Source: Flavonifractor sp. An100
GTDB taxonomy: Bacteria > Bacillota > Clostridia > Oscillospirales > Oscillospiraceae
Assembly: GCF_002161175.1 (NCBI RefSeq)
Contig: NZ_NFMA01000027.1
Location: 1 to 42,222 of the forward strand
Direction of reading: 5' to 3'
Length of the DNA: 42,222 nucleotides
Shown here piece by piece: positions 7,144 to 15,779 of the stretch. Both the position numbers and the translations under genes were made by a program. A model generated the notes under the pieces. That model was not told where the DNA came from and did no database searches. It saw only the letters and a program-made list of their open reading frames with translations. Each line of letters starts with the position of its first letter. Positions within the stretch are counted from its first letter, which is position 1.

Positions 7144-9126
7144 ATGGAAGAACACAAGCTGCTTTCCCAGCAGGAACAGGAGGAGCTGGAAAAGAAAGCG
7201 CAAAAACTATTGGAGGAGAAGGATTCCGAGTCTCGGACCCGAACCTATTCCGGGCCCATGGGTACCCTGATTACCATTCTATTGTGCTTCTGGACCCTGT
7301 TCCAGCTGTACTTTAACACCTTCGGCGTGATCAGCGCGGTCAATCTCCGGGCCTTCCACTGTATTTTCTTGCTGTGCTTTACCTTTTTGCTCTACCCCAC
7401 CTATAAGAAGGAGCGCCGCAGGCGCAGTTTACCCCCGGTGTGGGATCTAGCTTTGGTGGTGCTGACCATCGGGGCCTTTGGCTATCTGATTCTCAACTAC
7501 ACCCGTATTGCCCAAAACGGCGGGCGGGTGACAGATTTCGAGCTGATTCTTGCCGGTGTGGCTCTGGTGCTGGCCTTTGAGGCGGCCCGGCGGGCCTCCG
7601 GCAACCTGGCCATCCTGGCCCTCATTTTCCTGGCCTACAACTGGTTTGGCCAGTATCTACCCGGCCGGCTGGGCCACAATGGCTTTACCCTTAAACGGGT
7701 GCTGGTGACCCAGTTCTGGGGCACCCAGGGCCTGCTGGGCACCGGTATCGGGGTGTCGGCCACCTACATCTTCCTGTTTGTGGTCTTTGGCGCCTTTTTG
7801 AAGTACAGCGGATTTTCCAAGTTTATCAACGACTTCTCCCTGACCCTGGTGGGACGCACCCCCGGCGGTCCGGCCAAGGTGGCGGTGCTGGCCTCCGCCC
7901 TCATGGGCATGATTAACGGCTCCGCCATTGCCAACGTGGCCACCACTGGTACCATCACCATCCCCCTGATGAAGCAGACCGGCTACAAGAAGGAGTTTGC
8001 CGGGGCGGTGGAGGCGGTGGCCTCCACAGGCGGACAGTTCTGTCCCCCCATCATGGGAGCGGTGGGCTTTGTCATGGCGGAGTTTCTCAGCCTGAGCTAT
8101 ACTGCTGTCATGCTGGCGGCCATTATTCCCGCCTTTTTGTACTACCTGGGTCTGCTGTTTGCCGTCCACTTTGAGGCCAAACGGCTGGGGCTGTCGGGCC
8201 TGTCCAAGGAAAATATCCCCAACGCCATGAAGGTCCTTAAGGAGCAGGGCCACCTGATCATTCCCCTGGTGGTGCTCATCGCCCTGATGTGCGTGGGCTA
8301 CACCCCCCTCTACGCCGCTGTTATCGCCATTTTCGCCACCATCGGCGCCAGCTGGCTGCAGAAGGACACCCGCATGACCTGGGACAAAATCGTGGCCGCC
8401 ACTGTGGAGGGAGCCCGGGGGGCCATCTCTGTGGGTGTGTGCTGCGTGATCATCGGCGTGATCATCGGCACCGTTACCCTCACTAGCCTGGGCCTGAACA
8501 TGGGCTACCTCATTTTGGCCATCGTGGACAACAGCAACATCTACATTACCGGCCTGCTGGTGATGATCATGTCCACCATCCTGGGCATGGGCGTGCCCGG
8601 CGTGGCCGCCTACGTCATTGTCCAGGCGGTGGCTGTCCCCGTCCTCATCGAGGTAGGGGTGCTGGATATCTCCGCTCATATGTTCTGCCTCATCTACGCA
8701 TGCCTGTCCAATATCACCCCGCCGGTGGCCATGAGCAGCTATGTGGCCGCTGGCATTGCCGGGTCCAACCAGACCAAAACCGGCCTGTTGTCCGTGCGGC
8801 TGGGTCTCATCGGCTTTTTGATTCCCTTCTTCTTCCTGGATAACCCGGTGCTCCTCATCGGGGCCGACCCCAGCTTTACCGTCTGGGAGAGTATTTGGGC
8901 CATGATCACCGCCTCCATCGGCACGGTGGCCCTGGTGGGTGGACTGGAGGGCTGGTTTATCCGCCGGTGCAACTGGGGGGAGCGGCTGGTCCTCATTGCG
9001 GTGGCTCCCCTAATGCTTTACCCCGGCGCTCTCACCGACCTGGTGGGCCTTGGCGTGCTGATTGCCGTCATTGTCTTCCAGTGGCTGACCCGTCGTCCCG
9101 CGTCCCCTGCGTTGGGGAACGCCTGA
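7144..9126 (+). CDS. TRAP transporter fused 4TM/12TM permease, TAXI type
   Basis: The 660-residue protein joins the small (DctQ-like, 4 helices, about 40-180) and large (DctM-like, about 12 helices, 190-600) TRAP subunits, as in the TAXI subfamily. DctM features include PGGPAKVAVLASALMGMINGSA, the STGGQFCPPIMGAVGF block and LGMGVPGVAAYVI. It uses an ion gradient to import a small acid, commonly a dicarboxylate or glutamate-like compound; the substrate is not known. The N-terminus is a polar, glutamate-rich stretch. The ribosome site AGGAGG is about 7 bases before ATG. Its binding protein is encoded 36 bases downstream. Confidence 0.93.
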   Translation: MEEHKLLSQQEQEELEKKAQKLLEEKDSESRTRTYSGPMGTLITILLCFWTLFQLYFNTFGVISAVNLRAFHCIFLLCFTFLLYPTYKKERRRRSLPPVWDLALVVLTIGAFGYLILNYTRIAQNGGRVTDFELILAGVALVLAFEAARRASGNLAILALIFLAYNWFGQYLPGRLGHNGFTLKRVLVTQFWGTQGLLGTGIGVSATYIFLFVVFGAFLKYSGFSKFINDFSLTLVGRTPGGPAKVAVLASALMGMINGSAIANVATTGTITIPLMKQTGYKKEFAGAVEAVASTGGQFCPPIMGAVGFVMAEFLSLSYTAVMLAAIIPAFLYYLGLLFAVHFEAKRLGLSGLSKENIPNAMKVLKEQGHLIIPLVVLIALMCVGYTPLYAAVIAIFATIGASWLQKDTRMTWDKIVAATVEGARGAISVGVCCVIIGVIIGTVTLTSLGLNMGYLILAIVDNSNIYITGLLVMIMSTILGMGVPGVAAYVIVQAVAVPVLIEVGVLDISAHMFCLIYACLSNITPPVAMSSYVAAGIAGSNQTKTGLLSVRLGLIGFLIPFFFLDNPVLLIGADPSFTVWESIWAMITASIGTVALVGGLEGWFIRRCNWGERLVLIAVAPLMLYPGALTDLVGLGVLIAVIVFQWLTRRPASPALGNA

Positions 9127-9162
9127 CATAGCATTTCATCCATTTGAAAAGGAGAGATTATT

Positions 9163-10197
9163 GTGAAAAAAGTTCTGTCTTTGGCCCTGTGCGCCGCTTT
9201 GGCGGTGAGCGCTCTGGCCGGCTGTGGCTCCAAGGGGAGCAGCTCTTCGGCCGGAACGTCCTCCGCTGCCGGCTCTTCCACCGGCTCCTCTGCCCAGAGC
9301 GGGGGAAGCCATGAGACCGTGACCATCAACTTCCCCACTGCCGACGCTTCCGGCGCTCTGTACGCCGTAGGCGCCGCCATTACCAACCTGTGGGACACGG
9401 AGATTGACTTTGTCAACGCCTCCAGCCAGGCCTCCAACGGCGGTATTGACAACCTGACCCAGGTCTCCGAGGGAGAGGCCCAGGTGTCCATCGCCATCTC
9501 CTCCAACTGCTACGAGTGCCTCAACGGCCAGAACAGCTTTGAGGGCTACGCCTACGACGACCTGAAGGTCATTGCTGGATTGTACTTCAACCCCAACCAG
9601 GTGGTGGTCACCGAGTCCTCCGGCATCGCTGACCTGGCTGGCGTGAAGGGCAAGCACTTCGCCGTGGCCGCCGCCGGCTCCTCTGTGGAGGGCGAGTGCC
9701 GCAACCATTTCACCGCCGCCGGCCTGAACTACCCCGATGACATCCAGGTGGAGTACATCGCCTTCAGCGATGCCGCCGACATGCTCTCCAACGGCACCAT
9801 CGACGGCGCCTGGATCATGTCCGGCGCTCCCGCCGCTGCCGTGTCCCAGGCCCTGTCCTCCGGCTGCAAGCTGCTGAACATCAGCGACGAGGTCATCTCC
9901 ACCCTGCAGCAGGACTACCCCTGGTACGCCCCCTACACCATCCCCGCCGGCACCTATCCCAACCAGGACGAGGATGTGCAGACCTCTGCCATTAAGATGG
10001 TGATGTTCTGCCGGGGCGACCTGGATGAGGAGACCGTCTATGAGCTGACAAAGGTGTTCTGGGAGAACATCGACTCTCTGGGCGAGTCTCAGGGCAACCT
10101 GAAGGGCCTGACCCCTGAGGCCGCGGTGCAGGACATTGCCAACCTGCCCCTCCATCCCGGCGCAGAGAAGTATTATAAGGAGATCGGTGTGCTGTAA
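9163..10197 (+). CDS. TAXI family TRAP transporter solute-binding lipoprotein
   Basis: The 344-residue protein delivers substrate to the fused TRAP permease. A lipoprotein signal peptide ends at the lipobox SALAGC, making Cys21 the lipidated residue, followed by a Ser/Gly/Ala linker (about 22-50). The mature part is of the NMT1/TAXI type, with the GALYAVGAAI start, TQVSEGEAQVSIA and the KGKHFAVAAAGSSVEG block. The start is GTG, eight bases after AAGGAGAG. It is translated from the same mRNA as the permease, and a strong terminator follows. Confidence 0.93.
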   Translation: MKKVLSLALCAALAVSALAGCGSKGSSSSAGTSSAAGSSTGSSAQSGGSHETVTINFPTADASGALYAVGAAITNLWDTEIDFVNASSQASNGGIDNLTQVSEGEAQVSIAISSNCYECLNGQNSFEGYAYDDLKVIAGLYFNPNQVVVTESSGIADLAGVKGKHFAVAAAGSSVEGECRNHFTAAGLNYPDDIQVEYIAFSDAADMLSNGTIDGAWIMSGAPAAAVSQALSSGCKLLNISDEVISTLQQDYPWYAPYTIPAGTYPNQDEDVQTSAIKMVMFCRGDLDEETVYELTKVFWENIDSLGESQGNLKGLTPEAAVQDIANLPLHPGAEKYYKEIGVL

Positions 10198-10216
10198 GGC
10201 CCACAGGTCCCCAAAC

Positions 10217-10255
10217 AAAACGCCCGGTCTCTTTTGTAAGAGACCGGGCGTTTTT
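10217..10255 (+). terminator. Rho-independent terminator of TRAP operon
   Basis: A near-perfect 17-bp stem AAAACGCCCGGTCTCTT / AAGAGACCGGGCGTTTT ends in a T-run on the plus strand. Confidence 0.9.
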
Positions 10256-10284
10256 GCCGTTTATCCTGGCAAAGGTGGAAAAGA

Positions 10285-10319
10285 AAAAGCCTGTTCTTCC
10301 CAAGGAAGGACAGGCTTTT
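10285..10319 (-). terminator. Rho-independent terminator of rpsF-ssb-rpsR operon
   Basis: The stem AAAAGCCTGTTCTTCC / GGAAGGACAGGCTTTT has T-runs on both strands. It lies just beyond the rpsR stop and ends the minus-strand ribosomal operon, and could also stop plus-strand readthrough. Confidence 0.85.
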
Positions 10320-10336
10320 AAGGTTTGTGTTCCGAA

Positions 10337-10582
10337 TTAGTCGGTCACATAGGGCAGCAGGGCGATCTGACGGGCACGCTTGATGGCCTCGGTCAGCTGG
10401 CGCTGATGCATGGCGCAGGTGCCGGTGGTGCGGCGGGGAAGGATCTTCGCCCGCTCGGAAGTGAACCGGCGCAGCTTGGCGGCATCCTTGTAATCGATCT
10501 GCTCCACCTTGTCCACGCAGAAGGCGCAGACCTTACGGCGCTTGCGGCCGCGGGGGGCTTTGTTATCACGTTCCATAGCCAT
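10337..10582 (-). CDS. rpsR: Ribosomal protein bS18
   Basis: The 81-residue S18 binds S6 in the platform of the 30S subunit. The N-terminal CAFC pair is the start of its zinc-type motif, and [21 protein letters not shown] is the family signature. The start at 10582 is eight bases after AGGAGG; a second ATG two codons on is possible. It is the last gene of the rpsF-ssb-rpsR operon. Confidence 0.97.
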   Translation of the reverse strand: MAMERDNKAPRGRKRRKVCAFCVDKVEQIDYKDAAKLRRFTSERAKILPRRTTGTCAMHQRQLTEAIKRARQIALLPYVTD

Positions 10583-10619
10583 GGATTTAACCTCCTTTTA
10601 CGACCATATACGGTCAAAG

Positions 10620-11099
10620 TTAGAACGGCAGCTCGCCGTCATCATCAGAAAGCTCGGCAAACTGGTCCCCGTCCGCGGGAGGGGCCCCATAGCCGGAGGG
10701 TGCCGCGGGGGCGGAATAACCGCCGGAGTAACCTCCCTGGCTGTAGCCGCCGGAATATCCGCCGCCTTCGCCATCCCGCTTGGAATCGCCGAAATATACG
10801 TTGTCGGCAACCACCTCGGCGCTGGTGCGCTTGTTGCCGTCCTTGTCGGTCCAGTCCCGCATCTGCAACCGGCCTTCCACCACAGCCATACGGCCCTTGG
10901 TGAAGAAACGGCTGACAAACTCGGCGGTGGAACGCCACGCCACCACATCAATCCAGTCGGTGGCCTTCTCGCCGGTGGACTTGTCCTTAAAGTCCCGGTC
11001 TACCGCCAGACGGAAAGACGCCACAGGGGTCCCGGTCTGGGTGCGCCGGAGCTCGGGGTCACGGGCCAGACGGCCCATGATGATAATTCGATTGAGCAT
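10620..11099 (-). CDS. ssb: Single-stranded DNA-binding protein
   Basis: The 159-residue SSB has an N-terminal OB fold (about 1-105; MLNRIIIMGRLARDPELR, then GRLQMRDWTDKDG), a glycine/serine/tyrosine-rich linker and the acidic C-terminal tip DDDGELPF that recruits replication and repair proteins. It lies between rpsF and rpsR, the standard Firmicutes order, which points to the housekeeping SSB. Confidence 0.97.
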   Translation of the reverse strand: MLNRIIIMGRLARDPELRRTQTGTPVASFRLAVDRDFKDKSTGEKATDWIDVVAWRSTAEFVSRFFTKGRMAVVEGRLQMRDWTDKDGNKRTSAEVVADNVYFGDSKRDGEGGGYSGGYSQGGYSGGYSAPAAPSGYGAPPADGDQFAELSDDDGELPF

Positions 11100-11111
11100 T
11101 TTTGCTCCCCC

Positions 11112-11408
11112 TTACTGATCCTTGCAGACGATCATGGAACGCATGACGCCATCAGTGATCCGGAAGATACGATCCAGCTCAGCGGGGATAGCGGCGGCGG
11201 CGGTAAAGGTCATCAGGACATAGTAGCCTTCCATCAGATCGTTGATGGGATAGGCCAGACGGCGCTTGCCCCACTCGTCGATCTCGGAGACAGTACCGTT
11301 CGCCTCGACCACGGCCTTAAACTTCGCCACCAGGGCGGCGATCTGCTCCTCGTTCAGAGAGGGATCCAGAATGTAAACCGCCTCGTAGTTCGCGTTAATC
11401 TTTGCCAT
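11112..11408 (-). CDS. rpsF: Ribosomal protein bS6
   Basis: The 98-residue S6 starts MAKINANYEAVYILDPSLNE at 11408, preceded by AAGGAGG about seven bases upstream. A longer in-frame reading to 11480 lies within the leader RNA and is rejected. The family segments WGKRRLAYPINDLMEGYYVL and DRIFRITDGVMRSMI are present. It is the first gene of the operon, with a consensus promoter about 90 bases upstream. Confidence 0.96.
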   Translation of the reverse strand: MAKINANYEAVYILDPSLNEEQIAALVAKFKAVVEANGTVSEIDEWGKRRLAYPINDLMEGYYVLMTFTAAAAIPAELDRIFRITDGVMRSMIVCKDQ

Positions 11409-11433
11409 GTTTTGCACCTCCTTATGGACATAT

Positions 11434-11459
11434 GGTCCCCGGAACACTAAGCCGGGAAC
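11434..11459 (-). promoter_or_regulatory. Candidate S6:S18-type ribosomal leader hairpin
   Basis: In the leader of rpsF the minus strand can fold GTTCCCGG with CCGGGGACC around a short loop, just upstream of the ribosome site. Firmicutes rpsF leaders often carry an S6:S18-binding hairpin with a conserved CCG used for feedback. The position and the CCG fit, but the consensus was not compared by model. Confidence 0.4.
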
Positions 11460-11498
11460 AAGGATGTTGCCTGCTTGCATAGGAAGACAGGCTTAATT

Positions 11499-11526
11499 AT
11501 TATACCGGAAACAGGGAAAATGTCAA
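11499..11526 (-). promoter_or_regulatory. Promoter of rpsF operon
   Basis: On the minus strand TTGACA (11521-11526) and TATAAT (11499-11504) are both perfect consensus boxes, separated by 16 bases. Confidence 0.88.
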
Positions 11527-11557
11527 GGAAAATCTGACTTCTTTTTTTCAAAACAGG

Positions 11558-11595
11558 AAAAAAACGGGGGCGTCCCAGAAAAAGGACGCCTCCCG
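11558..11595 (-). terminator. Rho-independent terminator
   Basis: On the minus strand the stem GGGAGGCGTCC / GGGACGCCCCC (one bulge) is followed by GTTTTTTT. It lies just after the stop of the PTS-type membrane gene. Confidence 0.85.
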
Positions 11596-11606
11596 GAGAG
11601 GGAATC

Positions 11607-12689
11607 TTATTGGGGCAGGGTCAGGTCGCCCTCCTTAATCCAGCCAATCCTGCGGAAGAACAGGCCGAAGGCCCAGCAGAGGATGGCGGGGAGGACAAAG
11701 GAAATGAGAATGAGACCTGCCCAGTCGAAGGAGGTAATGGAATCCTTGACCCCCATGGCCACGTCGTTGACCCAGCCGGCGTAGACGCCGATCTGGCCGA
11801 CGAAGCCGCATGTTCCCATACCCGAGGCCACACCGCCGGAGGGATCGTTCATTTCCAGGTGGAATACACAGGTGGCCAGGGGGCCGGTGATGGCGGAGGT
11901 GAGGATGGCGGGCAGCCAGATCTTGGGGTTCTTCACAATGTTTGGCATCTGGAGCATGGAGGTACCCACCCCCTGGCTCACCAGGCCGCCCCACTTGTTC
12001 TCCCGGAAGGACATGACGGCAAAGCCCACCATATTGGCGCAGCAGCCTGCCACAGCTGCCCCGCCGGCCAGGCCGGTCAGGCCGATGGCCGCGCAGATGG
12101 CCGCCGAGGAGATGGGTAGAGTGAGGGCCACCCCGATGACCACCGACACCAGGATCCCCATCCAGAAGGGCTGGAGCACGGTGGCCCACTTGACGAAGTC
12201 GCCCACGGCGGAGGCGGCGGTGCCGATGGCGGGGGCCCACCAGGCCGACAGCACCACTCCGGTGAAGATGGTCACCAGGGGGGTCACCAGGATGTCCACC
12301 TTGGTCTCCTTGGACACCGCCTTGCCCACTTCGGCGGCGATGATGGCGATAAACAGCACCGCCAGCGGTCCGCCGGCCCCTTTGCCCCCGTCCAGGGTAG
12401 TAGAGCCCAGGGCGTTGGCGGCGTAGCCCACGGTGACCAGGGAGAAGAGCACCAGGGGGGTGGCCTGGAGGGCATAGCCGATGGCCACCGCCATGGCCGC
12501 CCCGCTCATAGCCGAGGCGTACCCTCCCATAGTCACCAGGAAGGGGATGCCCAGCTGGTCCCCCAGGGTATCCAGAATGGTGCCGATGAGCAGAGAGCAG
12601 AACAGGCCCTGGGCCATGGCTCCCAGAGCGTCAATGCCGTAGCGCTTGGCGGAAAAGACGATGTTTTTCCGCGCCAGAAATTCTTTCAT
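11607..12689 (-). CDS. PTS_EIIC_2-family membrane transporter, probably NiaR-controlled
   Basis: The protein has about 360 residues and roughly ten helices, and resembles the PTS_EIIC_2 family (a IIC-like membrane domain without IIA/IIB parts). The start MKEFLARKNIVFSAKRYGIDALGAMAQGLF at 12689 has the ribosome-like GGGTGGA upstream; the longer reading to 12761 runs through the operator and is rejected. Conserved glycine-rich blocks include GCCANMVGFAVMSF and GMGTCGFVGQIGVYAG. No phosphotransferase domain is nearby, so it may work as a plain transporter. The gene lies directly downstream of niaR with a large palindrome over its promoter, so a role in uptake of niacin or a related compound is a reasonable guess. 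Confidence 0.75.
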   Translation of the reverse strand: MKEFLARKNIVFSAKRYGIDALGAMAQGLFCSLLIGTILDTLGDQLGIPFLVTMGGYASAMSGAAMAVAIGYALQATPLVLFSLVTVGYAANALGSTTLDGGKGAGGPLAVLFIAIIAAEVGKAVSKETKVDILVTPLVTIFTGVVLSAWWAPAIGTAASAVGDFVKWATVLQPFWMGILVSVVIGVALTLPISSAAICAAIGLTGLAGGAAVAGCCANMVGFAVMSFRENKWGGLVSQGVGTSMLQMPNIVKNPKIWLPAILTSAITGPLATCVFHLEMNDPSGGVASGMGTCGFVGQIGVYAGWVNDVAMGVKDSITSFDWAGLILISFVLPAILCWAFGLFFRRIGWIKEGDLTLPQ

Positions 12690-12721
12690 AGGAATCCACC
12701 CACTTGTCCCTTTGTAAAATG

Positions 12722-12763
12722 AAATGATGTTTACAGGTGTCAAGACATATGTAAACATCATTT
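12722..12763 (-). promoter_or_regulatory. Large palindromic operator, probable NiaR site
   Basis: Perfect 14-bp arms AAATGATGTTTACA (12722-12735) and TGTAAACATCATTT (12750-12763) flank a 14-base centre that is itself partly palindromic (TGTC-AA-GACA). The right arm covers the -10 box, so a bound protein would block transcription. The adjacent niaR gene is the likely source of that protein. Confidence 0.72.
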
Positions 12764-12787
12764 TAACCCGATTGGAGAATTTGTCAA
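12760..12787 (-). promoter_or_regulatory. Promoter of the PTS_EIIC-like gene
   Basis: On the minus strand a perfect TTGACA (12782-12787) is followed after 16 bases by TAAAAT (12760-12765). The -10 overlaps the palindromic operator. A second TTGACA at 12737-12742 lies inside the operator but lacks a good -10. Confidence 0.7.
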
Positions 12788-12821
12788 GTAATTTTTATAG
12801 GGAGGCGGCGGGATAGAGCGG

Positions 12822-13346
12822 CTAAGGGGCGAAATCCTCTCTGAGCAGGATGCCCAGCTCCTCCAGAGCTTGGCATACCCGCTGGTAGGATTCCTGATCG
12901 GGGCAGGAGAGGGTGTGGAGATGGATGCCCTCGGTGAGCTGGGACAGGGGGGCGGCATCCTCCGACCGGCACCGGGCGATGAACTGACTGACCTGATAGC
13001 GGTTGGACAGCTGTAGGGGACCGGTGAGTTGGCCGTAGATGGGGTGCTCCACGATCACGTCCAGAACGGTGCAGCCCTGGTCCACCATGGTGTTGAGTTC
13101 AGCTTCCATGGCGGGGCCGTCGTGGCGCACCGCCACCTGCCGCACTAGACCAGAGGGAGAGCGCTGGATCATATAGCCCCGGGGGGTGGCGGCGATGTCC
13201 AGCCCGCCCGCCCGGAGCAGAGCAATATCTCCCACGATGATCTGTCGGCTGACCGAGTGCTCCCGGGCCAGGGTAGCCGCACTCACTGGGCCCTCCGCTC
13301 CCTCCAGCCGCCGGGCCACCGCCTGTCTGCGTTGCTGGGCGTCCAT
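12822..13346 (-). CDS. niaR: Niacin-responsive transcriptional repressor, NiaR (YrxA) family
   Basis: The 174-residue protein has an N-terminal winged HTH (about 5-60; SAATLAREHSVSRQIIVGDIALLRAGG) and a C-terminal 3H domain with the conserved histidines in VRHDG, EHPIYG and IHLHT. The family represses NAD synthesis and niacin uptake genes, with nicotinate as co-repressor. The start at 13346 follows AAAGGAGGGAG. Its own promoter shows TATACT as -10, with an interrupted palindrome CAAGT-N-ACTTG between it and the gene, which may allow autoregulation. The longer reading to 13379 includes that palindrome and is rejected. Confidence 0.88.
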   Translation of the reverse strand: MDAQQRRQAVARRLEGAEGPVSAATLAREHSVSRQIIVGDIALLRAGGLDIAATPRGYMIQRSPSGLVRQVAVRHDGPAMEAELNTMVDQGCTVLDVIVEHPIYGQLTGPLQLSNRYQVSQFIARCRSEDAAPLSQLTEGIHLHTLSCPDQESYQRVCQALEELGILLREDFAP

Positions 13347-13455
13347 GGTACTCCCTCCTTTTGTCAAGTGACTTGTCATGACGCCAGTATACCACGGGAA
13401 ACTCCGCCGGGCAACGGGGAAAGACGGGCTTTTTTCGGGAACTTGGCGGGAAACC

Positions 13456-13484
13456 TTGACTTTTTCCCTCTGGATTCATACAAT
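13456..13484 (+). promoter_or_regulatory. proS promoter
   Basis: TTGACT (13456-13461) and TACAAT (13479-13484) are separated by 17 bases. The leader is only about 50 bases, too short for a T-box. Confidence 0.75.
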
Positions 13485-13538
13485 AAAGAATACGAGTTTT
13501 CCAATCCATTCTATATTGAGATAAAGGACTGAAACGAT

Positions 13539-14984
13539 ATGGCTCAGAACCCCAACAAGAAGCAGGTGGAGCAGATCACCGATATGGAGGTGGACTTCGC
13601 CCAGTGGTACACCGACGTGTGCAAGAAGGCGGAGCTCATTGACTACTCCTCCATCAAGGGTATGTTTATCTACCGCCCCTATGGCTACGCCATCTGGGAG
13701 AACATCCAGGCCGAGCTGGACAAGAAGTTCAAGGAGACCGGCCACCAGAACGTGTATCTGCCCATGCTCATCCCCGAGTCCCTGCTCCAAAAGGAGAAGG
13801 ACCATGTGGAGGGCTTTGCCCCCGAGTGCGCCTGGGTCACCATGGGCGGCAGCGAGAAGCTGGAGGAGCGCTACTGCATCCGGCCCACCTCCGAGACCCT
13901 GTTCTGCGAGCACTATAAGAACGTTATCCACTCCCACCGGGACCTGCCCAAGCTGTACAACCAGTGGTGCAGCGTGCTGCGCTGGGAGAAGACCTCCCGT
14001 CCCTTCCTGCGCCACCGGGAGTTTTTGTGGCAGGAGGGCCACACCATGCACGCCACCGAGGAGGAGGCCCGGGAAGAGACTCAGCGGATGCTGAACATCT
14101 ACGCCGACTTTTTGGAAAACGTGCTGGCCATGCCGGTGGTAAAGGGCCGCAAGACAGAGAAGGAGAAGTTCAATGGCGCTGAGGAGACCTACACCGTGGA
14201 GTGCATGATGCACGACAAGAAGGCTCTCCAGTCGGGCACCAGCCACTACTTCGGCGATGGCTTTGCCCGGGCCTTTGATATCACCTTCACCGGCAGCGAC
14301 AACCAGCTCCACTATCCCCACCAGACCTCCTGGGGCGTGTCCACCCGTATGATTGGCGGCATCATCATGACCCACGGCGACAACAACGGCCTGGTGCTGC
14401 CCCCCCGTATCGCTCCCATCCAGGCCATGGTCATCCCCGTGGCCCAGCACAAGGAGGGAGTCCTGGAGGCCGCCACCGATCTACTGGGTCGCCTGAAGGC
14501 CGCCGGGATCCGGGCGGATATGGACGTCTCCGACCAGTCCATGGGCTGGAAGGCCGCCCAGTATGAGATGAAGGGCGTGCCCCTGCGGGTGGAGATCGGC
14601 CCCAAGGACATGGAGAAGGGCCAGTGCTGTATCTGCCGCCGGGATTCTGGGGAGAAGATTTTCGTGCCTCTCAGCGAGCTGGAGACCGTGGTGCCCCAGC
14701 TGCTGGACGCCGTCCACGAGGGACTGTACCAGCGGGCCAAGAAGAACCTGGAGGAGCATACCAAAACCTGCCTGACCGTGGAGGAGGTCAAGACCTTCAT
14801 GGAGACCGAGGGCGGCTTTGCCCGGACCATGTGGTGCGGGGACGAGGCGTGCGAGCTGAAGATGAAGGAGCTGGCCGGCGTGTCCTCCCGGTGCATGCCT
14901 TTCGCCCAGGAGAAGGTGTCCGACACCTGCGTGTGCTGCGGCAAACCCGCCAAGCACATGATCCTGTGGGGCGTGGCCTACTAA
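13539..14984 (+). CDS. proS: Prolyl-tRNA synthetase, short archaeal/eukaryal-like type
   Basis: The 481-residue class II synthetase charges tRNA-Pro. Motif 2 lies in [16 protein letters not shown] and motif 3 in [14 protein letters not shown]; the anticodon-binding domain follows (about 285-400). The C-terminal zinc-type domain has CCIC and later CVCCG cysteines and ends in the aromatic GVAY typical of this form. It lacks the large insertion editing domain of E. coli-type ProS, which fits its length. The ribosome site is AAAGGA. It is transcribed alone and converges on the HAD gene at a shared terminator. Confidence 0.97.
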   Translation: MAQNPNKKQVEQITDMEVDFAQWYTDVCKKAELIDYSSIKGMFIYRPYGYAIWENIQAELDKKFKETGHQNVYLPMLIPESLLQKEKDHVEGFAPECAWVTMGGSEKLEERYCIRPTSETLFCEHYKNVIHSHRDLPKLYNQWCSVLRWEKTSRPFLRHREFLWQEGHTMHATEEEAREETQRMLNIYADFLENVLAMPVVKGRKTEKEKFNGAEETYTVECMMHDKKALQSGTSHYFGDGFARAFDITFTGSDNQLHYPHQTSWGVSTRMIGGIIMTHGDNNGLVLPPRIAPIQAMVIPVAQHKEGVLEAATDLLGRLKAAGIRADMDVSDQSMGWKAAQYEMKGVPLRVEIGPKDMEKGQCCICRRDSGEKIFVPLSELETVVPQLLDAVHEGLYQRAKKNLEEHTKTCLTVEEVKTFMETEGGFARTMWCGDEACELKMKELAGVSSRCMPFAQEKVSDTCVCCGKPAKHMILWGVAY

Positions 14985-14999
14985 GAGTGAAAAAGAGAA

Positions 15000-15036
15000 A
15001 ACAGCGGCAGGAGCCCAGGCTCCTGCCGCTGTTTTG
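15000..15036. terminator. Bidirectional terminator between proS and HAD gene
   Basis: The stem AACAGCGGCAGGAGCC / GGCTCCTGCCGCTGTT is followed by TTTT on the plus strand and preceded by an A-run that serves the minus strand. The two converging genes end on either side. Confidence 0.85.
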
Positions 15037-15048
15037 ATATAAAATACT

Positions 15049-15705
15049 TTATTCCAACTCCAGCCACCGCTCCAGGTCGTAGAGGTCCGGGGCGATGTGG
15101 ACGGGGGAGTAGGAGGCAAAGTCCTCCGCCGGGGTAGTGCCGTTTAAGACCGCGCAGAAATCACAGCCGGCGTTTTGGGCGGCTCCGGCGTCCAGAACGG
15201 TGTCCCCGCAGAAGAGGGTCTCCTCCGGGCGGACGCCCAGCTGCTCCATGGTGTCCAGTAGGCCCTGGGGGTCGGGCTTGGGACGGTGGACGTGCTCACT
15301 GCCTGTGATGACCTCCAGGGTGTCCCGCACCCCCCAGCGGTCCATGATGATAGAGATAGTGTCCCCCCGCTTGGTGCTGACAATGGCACAGTGGATGCCC
15401 TGGTCCTTCAGCCCCCGAAGCAGTTCTACCGCCCCGGGAAAGAGCACCGTCTCCCGGCGCTGGCGCTCCTTGGCCACCGACAGGAACAGGGGACGGAACT
15501 GGGAGCGGTGCTCCGGGTCGTTGTCTCCAGTGAGCATGGTGTAGGCGTCCTCCAGAAGGTAGCCGATGGTGCCCCGCACCGTCTCCCGGTCGGGAATGGG
15601 CCAGCCCATCTCTTGAAAGGCAAACTGAAAGCCCGCCACAATGGAGTCGGTGGAGTCCCCTAAGGTATAGTCAAAGTCAAAGCAGACGGCTTGATATGGT
15701 TTCAT
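15049..15705 (-). CDS. HAD family phosphatase, phosphoglycolate-phosphatase-like
   Basis: The 218-residue enzyme has all HAD motifs: I DFDYTLGDS (nucleophile and acid Asp, about 9-17), II VSTKRG, III KPDPQ and IV FCGDTVLD, with a helical cap between I and II. The family hydrolyses small phosphate esters such as phosphoglycolate; the exact substrate is not set by sequence. The start ATG at 15705 follows GGGGGA by six bases; a TTG two codons upstream is less likely. Confidence 0.88.
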   Translation of the reverse strand: MKPYQAVCFDFDYTLGDSTDSIVAGFQFAFQEMGWPIPDRETVRGTIGYLLEDAYTMLTGDNDPEHRSQFRPLFLSVAKERQRRETVLFPGAVELLRGLKDQGIHCAIVSTKRGDTISIIMDRWGVRDTLEVITGSEHVHRPKPDPQGLLDTMEQLGVRPEETLFCGDTVLDAGAAQNAGCDFCAVLNGTTPAEDFASYSPVHIAPDLYDLERWLELE

Positions 15706-15779
15706 GGCCAATCCCCCGCATGTTCTCTCATTCTGACGGATATCATAGCATAGGGGAGAGGTGCTGGCAAGGGGGAGGG

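Noticed and set aside
7657..8679. Long minus-strand ORF opposite the TRAP permease
   Set aside because: Histidine/glycine/glutamine-rich shadow of a GC-rich gene; no ribosome site and no family resemblance.
13380..13538. Possible T-box riboswitch before proS
   Set aside because: The promoter leaves a leader of only about 50 bases, too short for a T-box, and no antiterminator sequence is seen.
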